From contig OZ020514.1 of the NCBI GenBank assembly GCA_963971425.1, forward strand, positions 22,045,406 through 22,109,405: 64,000 nucleotides of DNA, written 5' to 3'. This DNA is from Bryoerythrophyllum caledonicum. Lineage: Eukaryota; Streptophyta; Bryopsida; Pottiales; Pottiaceae. Under the pieces are notes generated by a model. The model saw only the letters and a list, made by a program, of their open reading frames with translations. It ran no database searches and was not told the DNA's origin. This document shows, in pieces, positions 23,021 through 34,185 of this stretch; within the stretch, counting starts at the first letter, position 1; every line of letters starts with the position of its first letter. The position numbers and the translations under genes were made by a program.

Positions 23021-23186
23021 CTGAAGTCAATAAAGCAGACATGCATGGATTCAGTGAGGCACCAATCACAAATGATTGTTCAAAAAGCAAAAGAGCTTTA
23101 TTACCAAAAAATTGTATTTACAGCAAGTCAATAAAGGTCTGACAATGAACATTCGAGGGCGTCGGCTGCCAGCCGACGCTACAATC

Positions 23187-23897
23187 CTAAGAAGAAATAC
23201 TGAGACGCATCGAGCTGGGGTAAGCTTTGACGTATTCTGCCCACTTTGGCTCATCGGGCCAAAGACGAGGATATCTGATCGAATCGATTTTCTCACAGAC
23301 ATACTCAAGAACAAGCAATCCCGATGAAACCAAATCGGAAAGGAACTGAACGACACTAGGAAGAACGACATTCTTCAAGGTCTCCTTCAAAGTCAGATCG
23401 AATGTCAGTGGATGCATGACATTTAGGGGACTGTTCCGGACATTAGCAAAACGACAGCAGTCGAGTAGAAGAGTGTTTAGGCTATTTTCTCAAGTGCCTA
23501 ACATGCCGGACGGATGCAAAAATAGAGTAGAAAGCCTTCGAATATATAAAGTCTGACCGTTGAACGATGTTGTCACTGTGTCGTAGAAACTGTTGTGGAA
23601 ACGATGTCTAATTTCTCTAACGATGCCACACTGTCCCTCGAGAGCTATCATTTGTGACTTTAGAAAAGAGCTGGATTGGTCACTCCAAACTGCCACAGTG
23701 AATTTGGAAACACAGAACTCAAGAAACTCTTTCAGCATCGGCCGGAAGATGGTATGCCATTTCCTGTCCACTAAAATACCTTGCGCCATCAAGAGACCTT
23801 TCAAAGATAGGACAAGGAAGTACTTATTGACCTTCTCAGATGGTCCGGCGCGGAGCGATAAAGACCACTCACTTGCGTCGCCAACTCCAAAGTTAAC
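23187..23897 (-). pseudogene. FCP1/NIF-like unit 2, element A left arm
   Basis: The exon opens after an acceptor (TTTCTCCAG) with VNFGVGDASEWSLSL. It carries a NIF-like domain: KYFLVLSLKGLLMAQG (about 23,810), FRPMLKEFLEFCV and TVAVWSDQSSSF (about 23,680-23,750), then NSPLNVMHPLTF (about 23,400) and YPRLWPDEPKWAEYV near the end. One in-frame TGA lies at about 23,490. The nucleophile Asp is replaced by Ser (SLKG). The C-terminal PRLWPDEP...W motif matches PRLFPGEPEWEQF in unit 1. The stop TAG at 23,187 is followed 9 bases later by a family A palindrome. No start codon is obvious for this exon on its own. Confidence 0.55.
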
Positions 23898-24109
23898 CTG
23901 GAGAAATGAATGGATGACGATGCATGAATTAAGAACCCATCAAGTGCATAGGAAGATGAGATAATTACAATTGATGTTTATTGTGGGTAAACATTCACAC
24001 AAAGATAATATCAATGTGCAAACTTAAAAATAAAATTCCATAGTCATGACGAATTTCACGAAAAGAAATGGAATGGATTTCAGCGTCGGCTGGCAGCCGA
24101 CGGATTGAT

Positions 24110-25931
24110 CTAACGTCTACTTGGAAGTGACCTTGGACGCTTCTCGCTTGGAAAGGACCAAACAAACTGCTCCCACTCGGGTTCTCCAGGAAACAATCGA
24201 GGGTTCCCCGGGGCGGCTATGAGCCGAGTCTTACAAGGGTCGACACGCTTAGTTTCAAGGAAGGTCACCTTGCGGCTGAGAGGCACATCAGGGACGACGA
24301 CAGCATCAGGCAAGACCGTATATACACTCGCTGAGAGCTCATCATTTAACTCTGGATTCGCAACTTGAGGACGAGGACGACGAGGTTTGTCACTTTGAAA
24401 GGGCAAGGCAAACATCTTCATCAAGATAAGGTGGTCCACAGTTGAGGTGTACTCGGGTACAGTCCAACCCACTTCCTTCATCAAACTCAGAAAGGAAGTT
24501 ATCACCGAGAGAGCTTCCGAACTCTCTTTGGCAGTCTCAATTGAAGTGAGAGTGTAGGGTATGGGATGAATGGCGTTATATGGAGAATTCTTGATGTTCG
24601 AGTATGGATGAACGTCAATCAAGGGGGTGTTGGCGCTATTGGCTCCTTTCCCTATCAAATCCCCATAACTAAGAAATAACGTTGATAGCCTCTTGAGGTA
24701 GAATTTCTTGCCATCGACGGTATACCGAGCTACATTGCAAAGGGTATTATCAAAGACATGTTTGATTCTTTGAAGAATGTATTTGAACTGATCTTGCAGG
24801 TCGTTAAGAAGAGTCCCCACTCCAGCCGGACTTTCGGAACTCCAAATCACGACAGTAAAATTATCAACACAGTACTTGAGAAATTCTTGGGTGTGAGGCC
24901 GGAACTTTGTAACACGGTCAGCGCCATGCGTGAGAACCAAACCATTCAATTCAAGTAGAAGGAAGTAATCTTTGAGGGGTGTCAAACCCACCTGAACCAT
25001 GTGCTCAAACGCTTCGGATTCCCGATCAGCACCAACCTGCTCCACTGCACCAGAAGCAGCAAGTACATGAGTACTAGTCCCTTGATCAGCTGATTTAAAG
25101 AAAGACCAATTACAGGACATTAGATCCTTGGTCGGCTGCCAGCCGACAAACCGACTTAGAAGATTAGACAAGGTCAGAGAATAGTTCATAAAGACAAACA
25201 TAAAATTAGCAGTGTACCCCAGCACAGAATCATGATGGATTTATAAATATTTCAGAAAAATAGTTGCACGCTAGGTCACTAAATTCTGAACCTACAGTAA
25301 GCTAATTAACAGACTAACCTACAGATGGATTGCTTGCGCGATCCACGACCGGAGACAGGGTCTCGTTTGGGAGATCTTCGCCATCGGGGGTCATTGGGAT
25401 GCTCGGTCTGGAAGAAGAATTGCTTCTTGAACCGCGCTTTGTAGCAGAACCCTTCGTCTTTGCCGATGGAGACGTCGCCCGCTTCTTCCCAGAAGTTTTG
25501 CTGGTAGTCTTTGCCTTCTTTGCTTTAGGACTTCCAATAGGGACGTCAGTACTCGTGGAAATCACGGGAACTTCATTCCGAGGTCCTGGCGGGACGACTC
25601 GAGAATCCGGAATAATCGATCTTTGAGCAGTAGGGACCTTTGCGAGATTCGGAGGATGGACAGTCTTTGCATTAGTACCTGCTACAGATGTGCGGCCAGT
25701 CCGGACAACTGTTTCAACTTGCGGTTGCTCGGCCAAATTGATGACCAAAGAACCGGAAGGCATCTCCTCTTCCACTATTGTTGGCAACACAACCGGCACA
25801 GTTGGCTGAAGTCCTTGGTCGATAGGGGAAATCAGATGGTCCAGACTGGTCTTCTCTTCATTTAACCCAACATCACGATCAGAAATCTGGTCGTCCGATA
25901 AATCATACACTTCCAACAAATTTCGTGACAT
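24110..25931 (-). CDS. FCP1/NIF-like unit 1, two exons, open reading frame intact
   Basis: Exon 1 (25,931-25,319) starts at ATG with MSRNLLEVYDLSDDQ. It encodes an acidic, then Lys/Ser-rich disordered region with KAKKAKTTSKTSGKKR, a likely nuclear localisation stretch. Exon 2 (25,089-24,110) carries the NIF-like domain: DYFLLLELNGLVL, KFRPHTQEFLKYCVDNFTV and VIWSSES, then TPLIDVHPYSNIKNSPYNAI, and a C-terminal tail ending PSRR. The 229-bp intron (25,090-25,318) has a GTTAGT donor and ATCAG acceptor, keeps the frame and contains the A palindrome at 25,131-25,147. The product is about 530 aa. The DxDx signature is ExNx, so it is probably a catalytically dead relative. It is the only long gene here with no internal stop. 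A family A palindrome follows the stop by 8 bases. Confidence 0.6.
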
Positions 25932-26233
25932 GGATGCTTAGGTAGATTGACCACAAACTCTTCCACTACCTTTAGAGCAGCACGAGAAAATTCATCGTCT
26001 TCCACAACCTTCGTGGGTGGCGCTAAATTCTCTCCAAGCTCGATAACCCCAAATGTCGAATCCGACGACTAAGGCCAAGTGATTCGATTAGGAACTCGAG
26101 ACGGCTGCGGGAGAAATGACATGTTCTTAACGCGCTCCTTCGCGATAGCAATGTCAGCTTCCTCGCGCACAAACTCAATCACAGTTGCTTTACCCCGCTA
26201 AGCACAAATACGAGAAGATAAGTCAGAAACCCG

Positions 26234-26336
26234 CTGCAAAAAACTGTCGACTGCCAGCCGACGAGATGCAATGACATGAATCGGTATATGCAGGACTAAA
26301 AACAAAAGCAAGCACGACAAGGGGTAAGGAAACCAA
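26234..26336 (-). other. 103-bp intron with family A palindrome next to its acceptor
   Basis: The donor GTTGGT follows the residues TALAL. The acceptor TTTTTTGCAG precedes RVSDLSSR. The A-family palindrome at 26,246-26,262 (GTCGACTGCCAGCCGAC on the plus strand) ends about 10 bases before the acceptor. The frame is kept in phase 0. Confidence 0.6.
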
Positions 26337-27624
26337 CCAAGGCCAAAGCTGTGACATTCCCACCATCACAGGCATTGAAGACAATCAGGTTTGATTCCTT
26401 CACCGCTAAGATGGGACTCAAAATTGCCGTGAGCAAATCCATGCATGGATTGCACACATCTCCACACCAGCTCTCGGTCGAGGACGAAGCAGCGTCGTCA
26501 TAGACAGGATTAAGAGGCTTCCTCAATCCCGTCACCTTCTTGAATTGGCTGAATCTCTCACGCTCATCACTCGGTTTGTTGTACAGGATTCCGACGTTAG
26601 CCAGAGGTCTGTCGTGCATGGCCGACACCTTGAACTTCCGGCTACTGTCAGGGAGGTAGCGAATTGTGTGGACGGGACAAACCCCAGTCGAACTCCGACA
26701 TTCCGGCTCAATTTGGAAACTCGAGTTGTCGTCAGTAATAAGAACTGTAGGAGCAAAAATCTCAAACTGTTCATCATCACTCACTCGCAGCACCCTCTAC
26801 ACAACTACTTTGAGCCCGTCTCTGCCTATAAAGATCAATTCCCCGGCTTCGTCGAATCCAAACACAACGAACATCTCGCGAGCTCCTTTCTTGAGTTGCA
26901 CGTCTCCTTTGTCGTCAATCTTCTTCACCAGTTCGACAAGCCCCTTCGCAACACGAACATCAAAGCGAATGGCGAACTCATCAACAAGATCCTCATCACA
27001 AAGAACAGCGTACTTCTTCACTGCCAACCAGAACTCGGGCGGGGCCTCATTAGTCGTTGGAGTAATCCCGTTGTTCCTACCCTTTAAGAATGTTGTGCCA
27101 GCATCAAATTGCTCCAATTTGCGTCAGATGTTATCAAGGGTTTTATCGTTGATACCCTTCTCAGCGGCAAGCAACCTAAACTGCTTATACGCCCACGGGA
27201 CATATGCGAACTCTCCAGGCTTCTTCAGGGGATAATCGCGGTACTTCAGCATCAATTTGTTCTTGATGATGTAGTTCATCTTCACATCCTTTACCCACGA
27301 CTTCATCGACACACCAACAACCCCCTTTTCCTTTCCTACGTTAACCTTAATATACACTTTCTTATCTAGGATTGCCTCAGCCTGCTTCATGGAGTCCTCA
27401 TCACGTAGGTTGACGAGGTACAAAAGGTCCGTGTGCATGATGTCCCGCTGCGGAATTCGTGGAATCTGAAGAGGAGGTTGTCCGTTCTCCCCAATTAATT
27501 GACCCATCTGCCAAGCGGTGAAAACCACTTATCACTTGTTGTAGAGATCATCGGGAACGAAAACAAGGGGTAGCTTCTGGGTCTCCACATCTTTAGCCTT
27601 ACTCATAATGACAGTGAGGTGATT

Positions 27625-27765
27625 CTTGCAAAAATCCCGCAACAATCACAATGAATAGAGTCAGGTTCCAACACATGTCAGGCCGTTGACTGGCAGCCGA
27701 CGGTCAGATACACTGAAGCCACACTACACGAATAGCATGAACAAACAAGTGAGCATTAAAAGTAC
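27625..27765 (-). other. 141-bp intron with family A palindrome
   Basis: The donor GTACTT follows the residues QDHAAWK. The acceptor TTTTTGCAAG precedes NHLTVIMSKAKD. The palindrome variant GTTGACTGGCAGCCGAC lies at 27,685-27,701, about 64 bases after the donor. The frame is kept in phase 0. Confidence 0.55.
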
Positions 27766-29115
27766 CTTCCAAGCAGCATGGTCTTGAAGCTTGTCAACGC
27801 GACCAAGCTCAATCCACCTCTACCTCATTCTACGAAGCTGGGGAACGTAGGTCTCTTCCGCTTTCTTCTCGGCAACATCAACGTTCAAGAGGTTTGAAAT
27901 TTTCACCAGGTCGTCTTGAGTATTCGACCAAAGAACAATAATGTCCGACTCCATGAAATCCTTAGCTCTCGAAGATTCGGGGTCCTCCATCTCTCCGAGC
28001 TCTTTATACACAGAGTATGTGTGCTGCCCACCAATGATGAACCAATGACAATTTGGTTCTTCATACCACCTGTACGTCTGACCGCCAAAATGAACTTGGT
28101 CCTCCATCAATTTAAGCACGCCCCTGCGAAGAAGTTCCATACCTTTTAACTCCTTGCCATCTTGAGCAGAATCTGGTAGAGCACGCAGAGGAACGCAGTA
28201 TAGTGGCGGTTTTCCCCGACAAGGACCAACAGTTTTCTAGATGACCCGAAGTTGGTCGAGGCGCCTTTCGACGAGTTCACGGTAAACCACTCCATGGGGC
28301 GCAAGGTGGATCTTTGACGAATGAATCTTAACTGGCAGAACCTGCTGCCCAAACGGATAACAACGCCCTAATCCTTTCTCAACCGTGTTGTACATCTCCT
28401 CGACCTCCTTACTGTTGATACTGGATGAGAGGTTGTTCAGACATACCAGTGCTTCAGCCACAGTCTTCACCTTTGCAGTTTTCTTAAATGCCCGCTTCTT
28501 TGGAGCCGGATCAGGTGCCACAGCAACAACAGTCAGTGCTGAACTGCTAGCCTTTTTTGAGGCTCTAGGCTTCTTTGTAGCTTTACATCTGCCATTCCCC
28601 TCGAATCCGCCATTGAAAGCCACACTCTGGTCCTTCGCCTGCATAAAGCACTCCACCAATTCTGTGCGGTTCTCTGGGTGGACGTCGGTAAATTGCATGC
28701 CCACCTCCTGTGCCGACGTGCAGAGCTCTCGTGAGCAGAGGGCCCAACAAATTTGAGCAGCATATGACTCCGGGTCGTCGTCGGCTACTCGAACCTTCAC
28801 CTTTAGTAGGAGTCGAATACATTTGTCGTCGTCAGGATCTTCCATAATATCCATTAGGGCGACAAGGTTTCCACCAATAAAACTCTTGCCCAAGTGCTTC
28901 CCGTTGATTCCCATTTCAGTCACCTCCCCTAGCCTCCAGGTAATGCCCCATTTGGTCAATTCGGGACGAGCCTCGAATGTAGCTTTCGGTACTTGATTAT
29001 CCAGCCAGACCGCCTCGTCCTCACTAATACAAGGCCCAAACAACCACTTCAGCTTACTCAACCAGCGCAACAAATCAGCGAGCATTGCTTGTGAGCCACG
29101 TCCGTGTCGTATGTC

Positions 29116-29282
29116 GTCGGCTGGCAGCCGACCCAAGAAATTTCCGTCGGTTGACAGCCGACACTTATGATTACCATTGGCACGCAACACAATTGCTACA
29201 ATATATTACATTACTACATTCGATGGAATTAAGAAATGGAAAATCAACAATATATACAGCTTGCCGTCGGCTGGCAGCCGAC
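29116..29282. repeat. Three family A palindromes upstream of the ParB/methyltransferase-like start
   Basis: Copies lie at 29,116-29,132, 29,146-29,162 and 29,266-29,282. The last is the full 21-bp form CCGTCGGCTGGCAGCCGACGG. On the minus strand a small candidate first exon (ATGTCATCAGTCGATAG then the donor GTATGT) lies just upstream at about 29,303-29,319, so this stretch may be a 5' intron. Decayed halves occur at 29,341 and 29,440. The plus-strand open frame across this region, with repeated RRLAAD motifs, is a by-product of the palindromes. Confidence 0.65.
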
Positions 29283-29319
29283 GGTGAAAGAGAAACATAC
29301 CTATCGACTGATGACATTT

Positions 29320-30800
29320 TGTCAGCTGCTGGAAAAAACCCGTCGGCTGGTGACTTTGACTCTAGCGCTGGAGCTTCTCCGCCTCGTTCCGCCTGCTGGG
29401 TGCTCCTCCACTACTTTCTTCAACTTCCGGAAACACTATATCGGCTGGCCGCGGACGGATTCAGTCCTAAACTAGGAAAAGTCTTACAACCTAATCCTGA
29501 AGCTGCTTAACTAAACCAGGAAGAGTGGATTGCAAATGACCCGGTTTGGTGGAAGCCTGACCTTTTATACGTCGTCGAATCTGAACGCTGCAACCGTTCG
29601 ATCAACTTTCGTCCTTAATCGAAACGCCATCGAAGAGTCTCGATAGTCTGATTGTCTGATAGTCTCGGTAGTCTGACAGTTTTCATCCAACCGGCAGGAT
29701 TTATAGTTGGCATTTTCAATTTCATTTTAAATCATTTTTTAATTTCCAATATTCAAATTTACTTAACGTTTTTGTGATCTGATGTAACTTTCTTTTTAAT
29801 ATTCTAATTTAGATTTTCTTAAATATCTCTTTTATATATTCTTTGATTTTTTGAAATTTCTTTTCAGTTTGGCTTTCGGATTCGACTCATTCATCCTCGT
29901 CATTTATATTTTGTTTTTGATTCTCTAGAAAATCTTTTCGAATTTCGCAAGGAAGTTTTGTATTGAATTTTCACATTCGATTCCGTTCGAATTTGAATTT
30001 GAAGTCCAAGAATGAACGCGCGCGAATTTCTGGGCGCGAATCCACGAAGGTGTTTTTGGTGCAAAATTTCAAAATCGACTTCCGCGCACATTGTTCAGCT
30101 GAGAGAGGGATATCAACGCATCTACTGCGAATCCTCTGTCATTTTTTGTCTGCTTCTCTTTATTGCACCTGCTCTCACACGCTCTCGTGTAGTATAGTTA
30201 TTGTCTCAGCTTAGATCGTCCGCTTTGCACTGTTCTGCACTGGCTATTTTTAGCATTCAAGTATTCTTCTTGTTGCACGTTGACAAACACTTTCTGGAAG
30301 TAGGTGTTCATTTATGGTGTAGGCGATCATTTGATGTGCAATTCTGTTCAATGCTTTCTCCAATTAGAGCTTAGATTCCATGTTAAGTAAAATCGTACTT
30401 CATCACTGTGAAATCCAATAGGGTGTCCAGGTATTTCCCAAGTGGAACTACTCTCGGAAGATATCTGCTCAATCCCTGTATTGTCCTGTAGCTTTCCAAA
30501 TTTTGAGTCGCAATTTGATACTGTGTAAGTCGACCTTGTAGCTTCACCTTAACGTTGTATCTGCGTTGATCACCTGACTACCTGAAGTCTTGATATTCTA
30601 AACCCTAGAAACCGGTTACCAAATGTGTGCACAAAAGTGCTCCTTCCCAGTTTGTTTCTACATTCCATGAAATCACGAACATGCTCTTTCCGAATCACGA
30701 ATTCCCAAGTCTCATGCAAAAGCAGTGAAATCCTTTGGAAGTTCACCCGAAACTTGAAACCCTAATCTTGAACCCTAATCCAAAAACCTAAAGCATCAGT
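29320..30800. promoter_or_regulatory. Divergent promoter zone between the two arms of element A
   Basis: This is about 1.5 kb between the minus-strand left arm and the plus-strand right arm with no supported coding sequence. It contains an AT-rich core (29.7-29.95 kb), a CG-rich island-like patch (AACGCGCGCGAATTTCTGGGCGCG near 30,010-30,035) and a pyrimidine-rich stretch near 30,120-30,200 like a 5' untranslated leader. No exact TATA position or start site can be fixed. One transcription zone serving both arms is inferred only from gene direction. Confidence 0.35.
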
Positions 30801-32766
30801 TTTGACTCTATGACGCATGCATTCGCATACACCCTATTTGTGAGCCGTTCTCGAGCTGGATGCATGATCCTTAGGTTGATTTTATCGACAAATTTTGTTG
30901 GCTCCCAGCCGACAAGCCCAGTTGGCATTCTGGATCATGGATTGGGGACCCATTTTATCGTTCATGAAGAACAGAAAATCAGGTCGATGGAAGCCCCGTA
31001 AAGGTGTTCAAGTTGCCCTAACTCACTCAGGCCTCTACTTTGCTGGTCGCGCAGTTGTTCAAAAAATCATTCTGAGGGATCCATGGATTATTTGTGTCAA
31101 GGTGATCGATGTTTTCGATTCGATGGAAATGCCCATTCCGTTCTCAATTGATGGACTATCCATGCTACACGAATGTTGTGGCCGGTCAATCAATTGGGAG
31201 GCGGCTGACCTTCGGCCATTCGCTATCATCGACGAACTCATTGAGGATCCACCGGAATCCATATTGCAACCCGTTGAGGATATCAAACCAATTCTGTCGT
31301 TTCTAAACCTTCGTGACGGAATGAAGGTTGCCCTCGTTGTTGATGTCATGGGTCACAACTGTTGTGCAGGCGTTGGAGTTATTGATGAGTGCTCACCAAA
31401 GGGATCGTAGGAAGGGTTCCTAATTCCTCACAGCTTCTTTTTGGTTGTCCAAGTCCAGACAGTAAATGTCAAGTTTCTCAGTCATATCGCATATTGCGAG
31501 CTCCCTGAGGTGAGCACGCTTGGTGACACGGTGGATAACCTTGTTCTTTGGAGTGGCTATCGAGTTTGCCCCATGCGAGTCCGTAACGACACTGGATATG
31601 CCTCAACTAATGAATCTTCAGTGAGTGAGATGTCAGGCGCTTTGGATGACGACAATCGCGGGGACAGGATCTATGATGTCAGCACTATTCAAGTGTCGTT
31701 ACGGACTCGCATGGGGCAAACTCAATATCCAGTCATTGACACGGGATTCAACACGGATTCAGGAAGCGACTCTGAAGCATGTCGAGAGCGATATGAGGAC
31801 GTTCCGTTGGCTGGCAGTCGACGTTCAACTGATCAACCACCAATTGAAGCAACCTTCCTTTCAGGGGTCAATTGTGATCAATTTCAATATTCGGATCGAC
31901 AACAATGGAGGAACAAGTACTGCCATTTGCTCGACAATAATTTCGCATTAGTTGGGCGGGCGATGATTCAAGTTTGTCTCCCGTATGAGGCATGTGATGC
32001 GGACGTATTGGGTGACACTGACGTAGGCGTACTCGTTGTTTCTGAGCATGAGGATCTTCAGATGATGATACTACGCTGGAAGATTTTGCACACGTGCCTG
32101 GAAGGTGGTCCACTGCTGTCTGAGTGCCTCATCTACTGCTCTGAGCACAATCATGCCACATGTAAAGATGACGGGCTTGAGGGAGTGGCCAAGGATCCAT
32201 ACACAGGTATGAAACGGAAGCTTAAGCAGAAGAGCGATGTTTCTGTTACCAAGTTTCGACGCCTCCAATCCAAAGTTTCTTGTCAGCTTGTTAGTTCGAA
32301 AAAGTGTTGTTCGAGACGATGCTATTAGATATTTCTTTGGGCGGACACTTGTAAAATCCGCTTGCAGCTCTACTCCTCAAGCTTCAAACAACGGCGTGAA
32401 ACTGCGTACGCTGTTCAGGGCCAGCTCCACGAAGTTCCTGGCTTCCAAAAACCCTTCATAACTCTGCATGGCGTCGACGTTTGCGAAGTTGCGTGGTTTC
32501 GCATTCATGGCGTCTCTAAGTCTGCATACTACAAATATAAATCGGATTCATTGAACGGACGCGTAAACGGTGGTCATGGAAATGCTGGAATTCTGCGCCC
32601 CAGGTCTCAGACTGTTCAGGCTCGTGGGACCATTTCCAGAATCATCATCGATAATGCAGACCACATGCCAAATGAGTTTCGAGTCATCGGCAACAAGAGG
32701 GTTGCATCTCTTATGGTTCTACCGGCTGTGATGAACTGGAATCATCTCCGTGACATGTCCAATCTG

Positions 32767-32907
32767 GTATGGTTCAACATTCTTCCTACTTGCACAATTG
32801 ACTTGCTCATGTAACCCATGGTGTCGGCTGGTAGCCGATGCATGTCTATTTTTGCATCTCTCTAATTCTACATCATTAGTCTTGATCGCTCTCTCTGTCG
32901 ATTCCAG
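32767..32907 (+). other. 141-bp intron in copy 2 with family A palindrome
   Basis: The donor GTATGG follows LRDMSNL. The acceptor CGATTCCAG precedes VNSECCVKP. The palindrome GTCGGCTGGTAGCCGAT lies at 32,823-32,839. Copy 3 reads straight through the same place (VLPKVNDVNSRFGLKP, 42.64-42.69 kb) without an intron, which supports the borders. Confidence 0.75.
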
Positions 32908-34007
32908 GTGAACTCTGAATGTTGTGTCAAGCCGATTTTGCAATCTGTTGTTAATCGATTGAAACGGAAGTTTTTTTGGAACGTTGAGGTAAAGACCGTT
33001 GGTAGCAACTTTTCAAGATGTACCGAGTGTGACTATCTGGTTGAGTTTCTAGCCAAATATCCTCGTGGGTCCGACGAATGGCAAGCACTGCATGATGATC
33101 GGGCGAGGCATCTCAACTACCAAAGTGCTTGCTGTGATGTGTATTCAGGATGGACATCTCAATCTATTAATTACCCGTCTGAGTTTCTCTGCATTATTCA
33201 CGACAAGATGGACACTTCAAAGACGGCCATTCCAAGAATGCAGCGGATTACGAAGGCGACCGCGGGTCTTGGACAGATTCCTATTTCATGTACTGGCATG
33301 CTTACTCACGGTCACGGCAACGGTGCATATGCGCATTACTCGACGTCATTATGGCCTGGGAACTCCAATTTCACAATCTCGTCTATCTGCCGTGTTCTTC
33401 GGGCTTTAGAGCGCCGACCTGTACGAGAGTCTAAGCAATTTTTTACATGTCCACCTCAGAATCCGTTCTTTGAAGCTCTACTCCGTGGTAAATCCAGATG
33501 TAGTTCGTTGATTCCAGAAGCTAAAGGCGATCCCCTTCCAGTTTCTTCGCTCGCTCAACCGGAAGCTGTATCTCCAACTTGATAACTCTGCAAAGGATAA
33601 CAAGAACAGGTTCGTGATGGCATTCTGTCAGCTTCTCAGAGTTAGACAAATTTTTAAGGAAGTGACTGTGGGATTCTTGATTGTCGGCCACACTCATGAG
33701 GACATTGACGCGCATTTTAGTTACCTTACAAATTTCATCAAACGGAAAAATACATACTGCTTAGCTGACCTCATGAAATCTTTCATGGACTCTCATAAGA
33801 CAATAGCCTTTATTCCTGAACTTGTTCAAGAGGTTGCTGATTTTAAAAGTTACATTGCTGATTACCATCACGACGGCAAAAATAAGCTTGTCGGTCTTGG
33901 TGAGATGCACCTTTTTAAATTTTACGTTGAAGAGGAAGGTGAAGATGCAGGATGGCCGGTCATGAGATACAAGAGAAGTGCAACGGATTCATCTTGGCCC
34001 CCTCCGG

Positions 34008-34185
34008 GTGAGGCTCATTTGTTTTTCGTCATCGTTCTGTTTGTATTCATTTTCTGCCGATTCTCTTGCTACTTATCCGTCGGCTGCCAACCAACGGATT
34101 TTACCTTTGTGCTTCTTACGTCCTCCTCTCCTTCCATTTCATTGCTTTCTTGTTTTTGTCTAACTTTTTTGTATATTGCAATCAG
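34008..34185 (+). other. 178-bp intron in copy 2 with decayed family A palindrome
   Basis: The donor GTGAGG follows SSWPPPG. A T-rich tract with acceptor TTGCAATCAG precedes DKPVKMW. The palindrome relic GTCGGCTGCCAACCAAC lies at 34,079-34,095. Splicing keeps the frame (G plus AT gives Asp) and matches LWKMTADG-type sequence in copy 3, which has no intron there. Confidence 0.7.

Larger units (their letters stand above)
25858..29085 (-). pseudogene. ParB-like / DNA-methyltransferase-like protein, element A left arm
   Basis: Start ATG at 29,085 (MLADLLRWLSKLKWLFGP); three exons fit: 29,085-27,766, 27,624-26,337 and 26,233 to about 25,858. The N-terminal third ends in a basic stretch (KKPRASKKASSSA). 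A middle part has YRWYEEPNCHWFIIGGQHTY (about 28,010-28,070), like the GGQH loop of ParB-type domains. The C-terminal part has NLIVFNACDGGNVTALAL (26,335-26,390). Across the intron follow ATVIEFVREEADIAIAKERV (about 26,120-26,180), the layout of motif I and the following acidic helix in beta-class N6-adenine/N4-cytosine DNA methyltransferases. ParB-methylase fusions are known in phages and mobile elements. The usual DPPY motif was not found. In-frame stops lie near 28,237, 27,820, 27,530, 27,124, 26,797 and 26,200, all at Gln/Arg/Trp-compatible codons. The domain calls are tentative. Confidence 0.42.

Noticed and set aside
29085-29510. 141-codon plus-strand frame with repeated RRLAAD motifs
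   Set aside because: The repeated motif is just the translation of family A palindromes, and the frame lies antisense to the start region of the ParB/methyltransferase-like gene.
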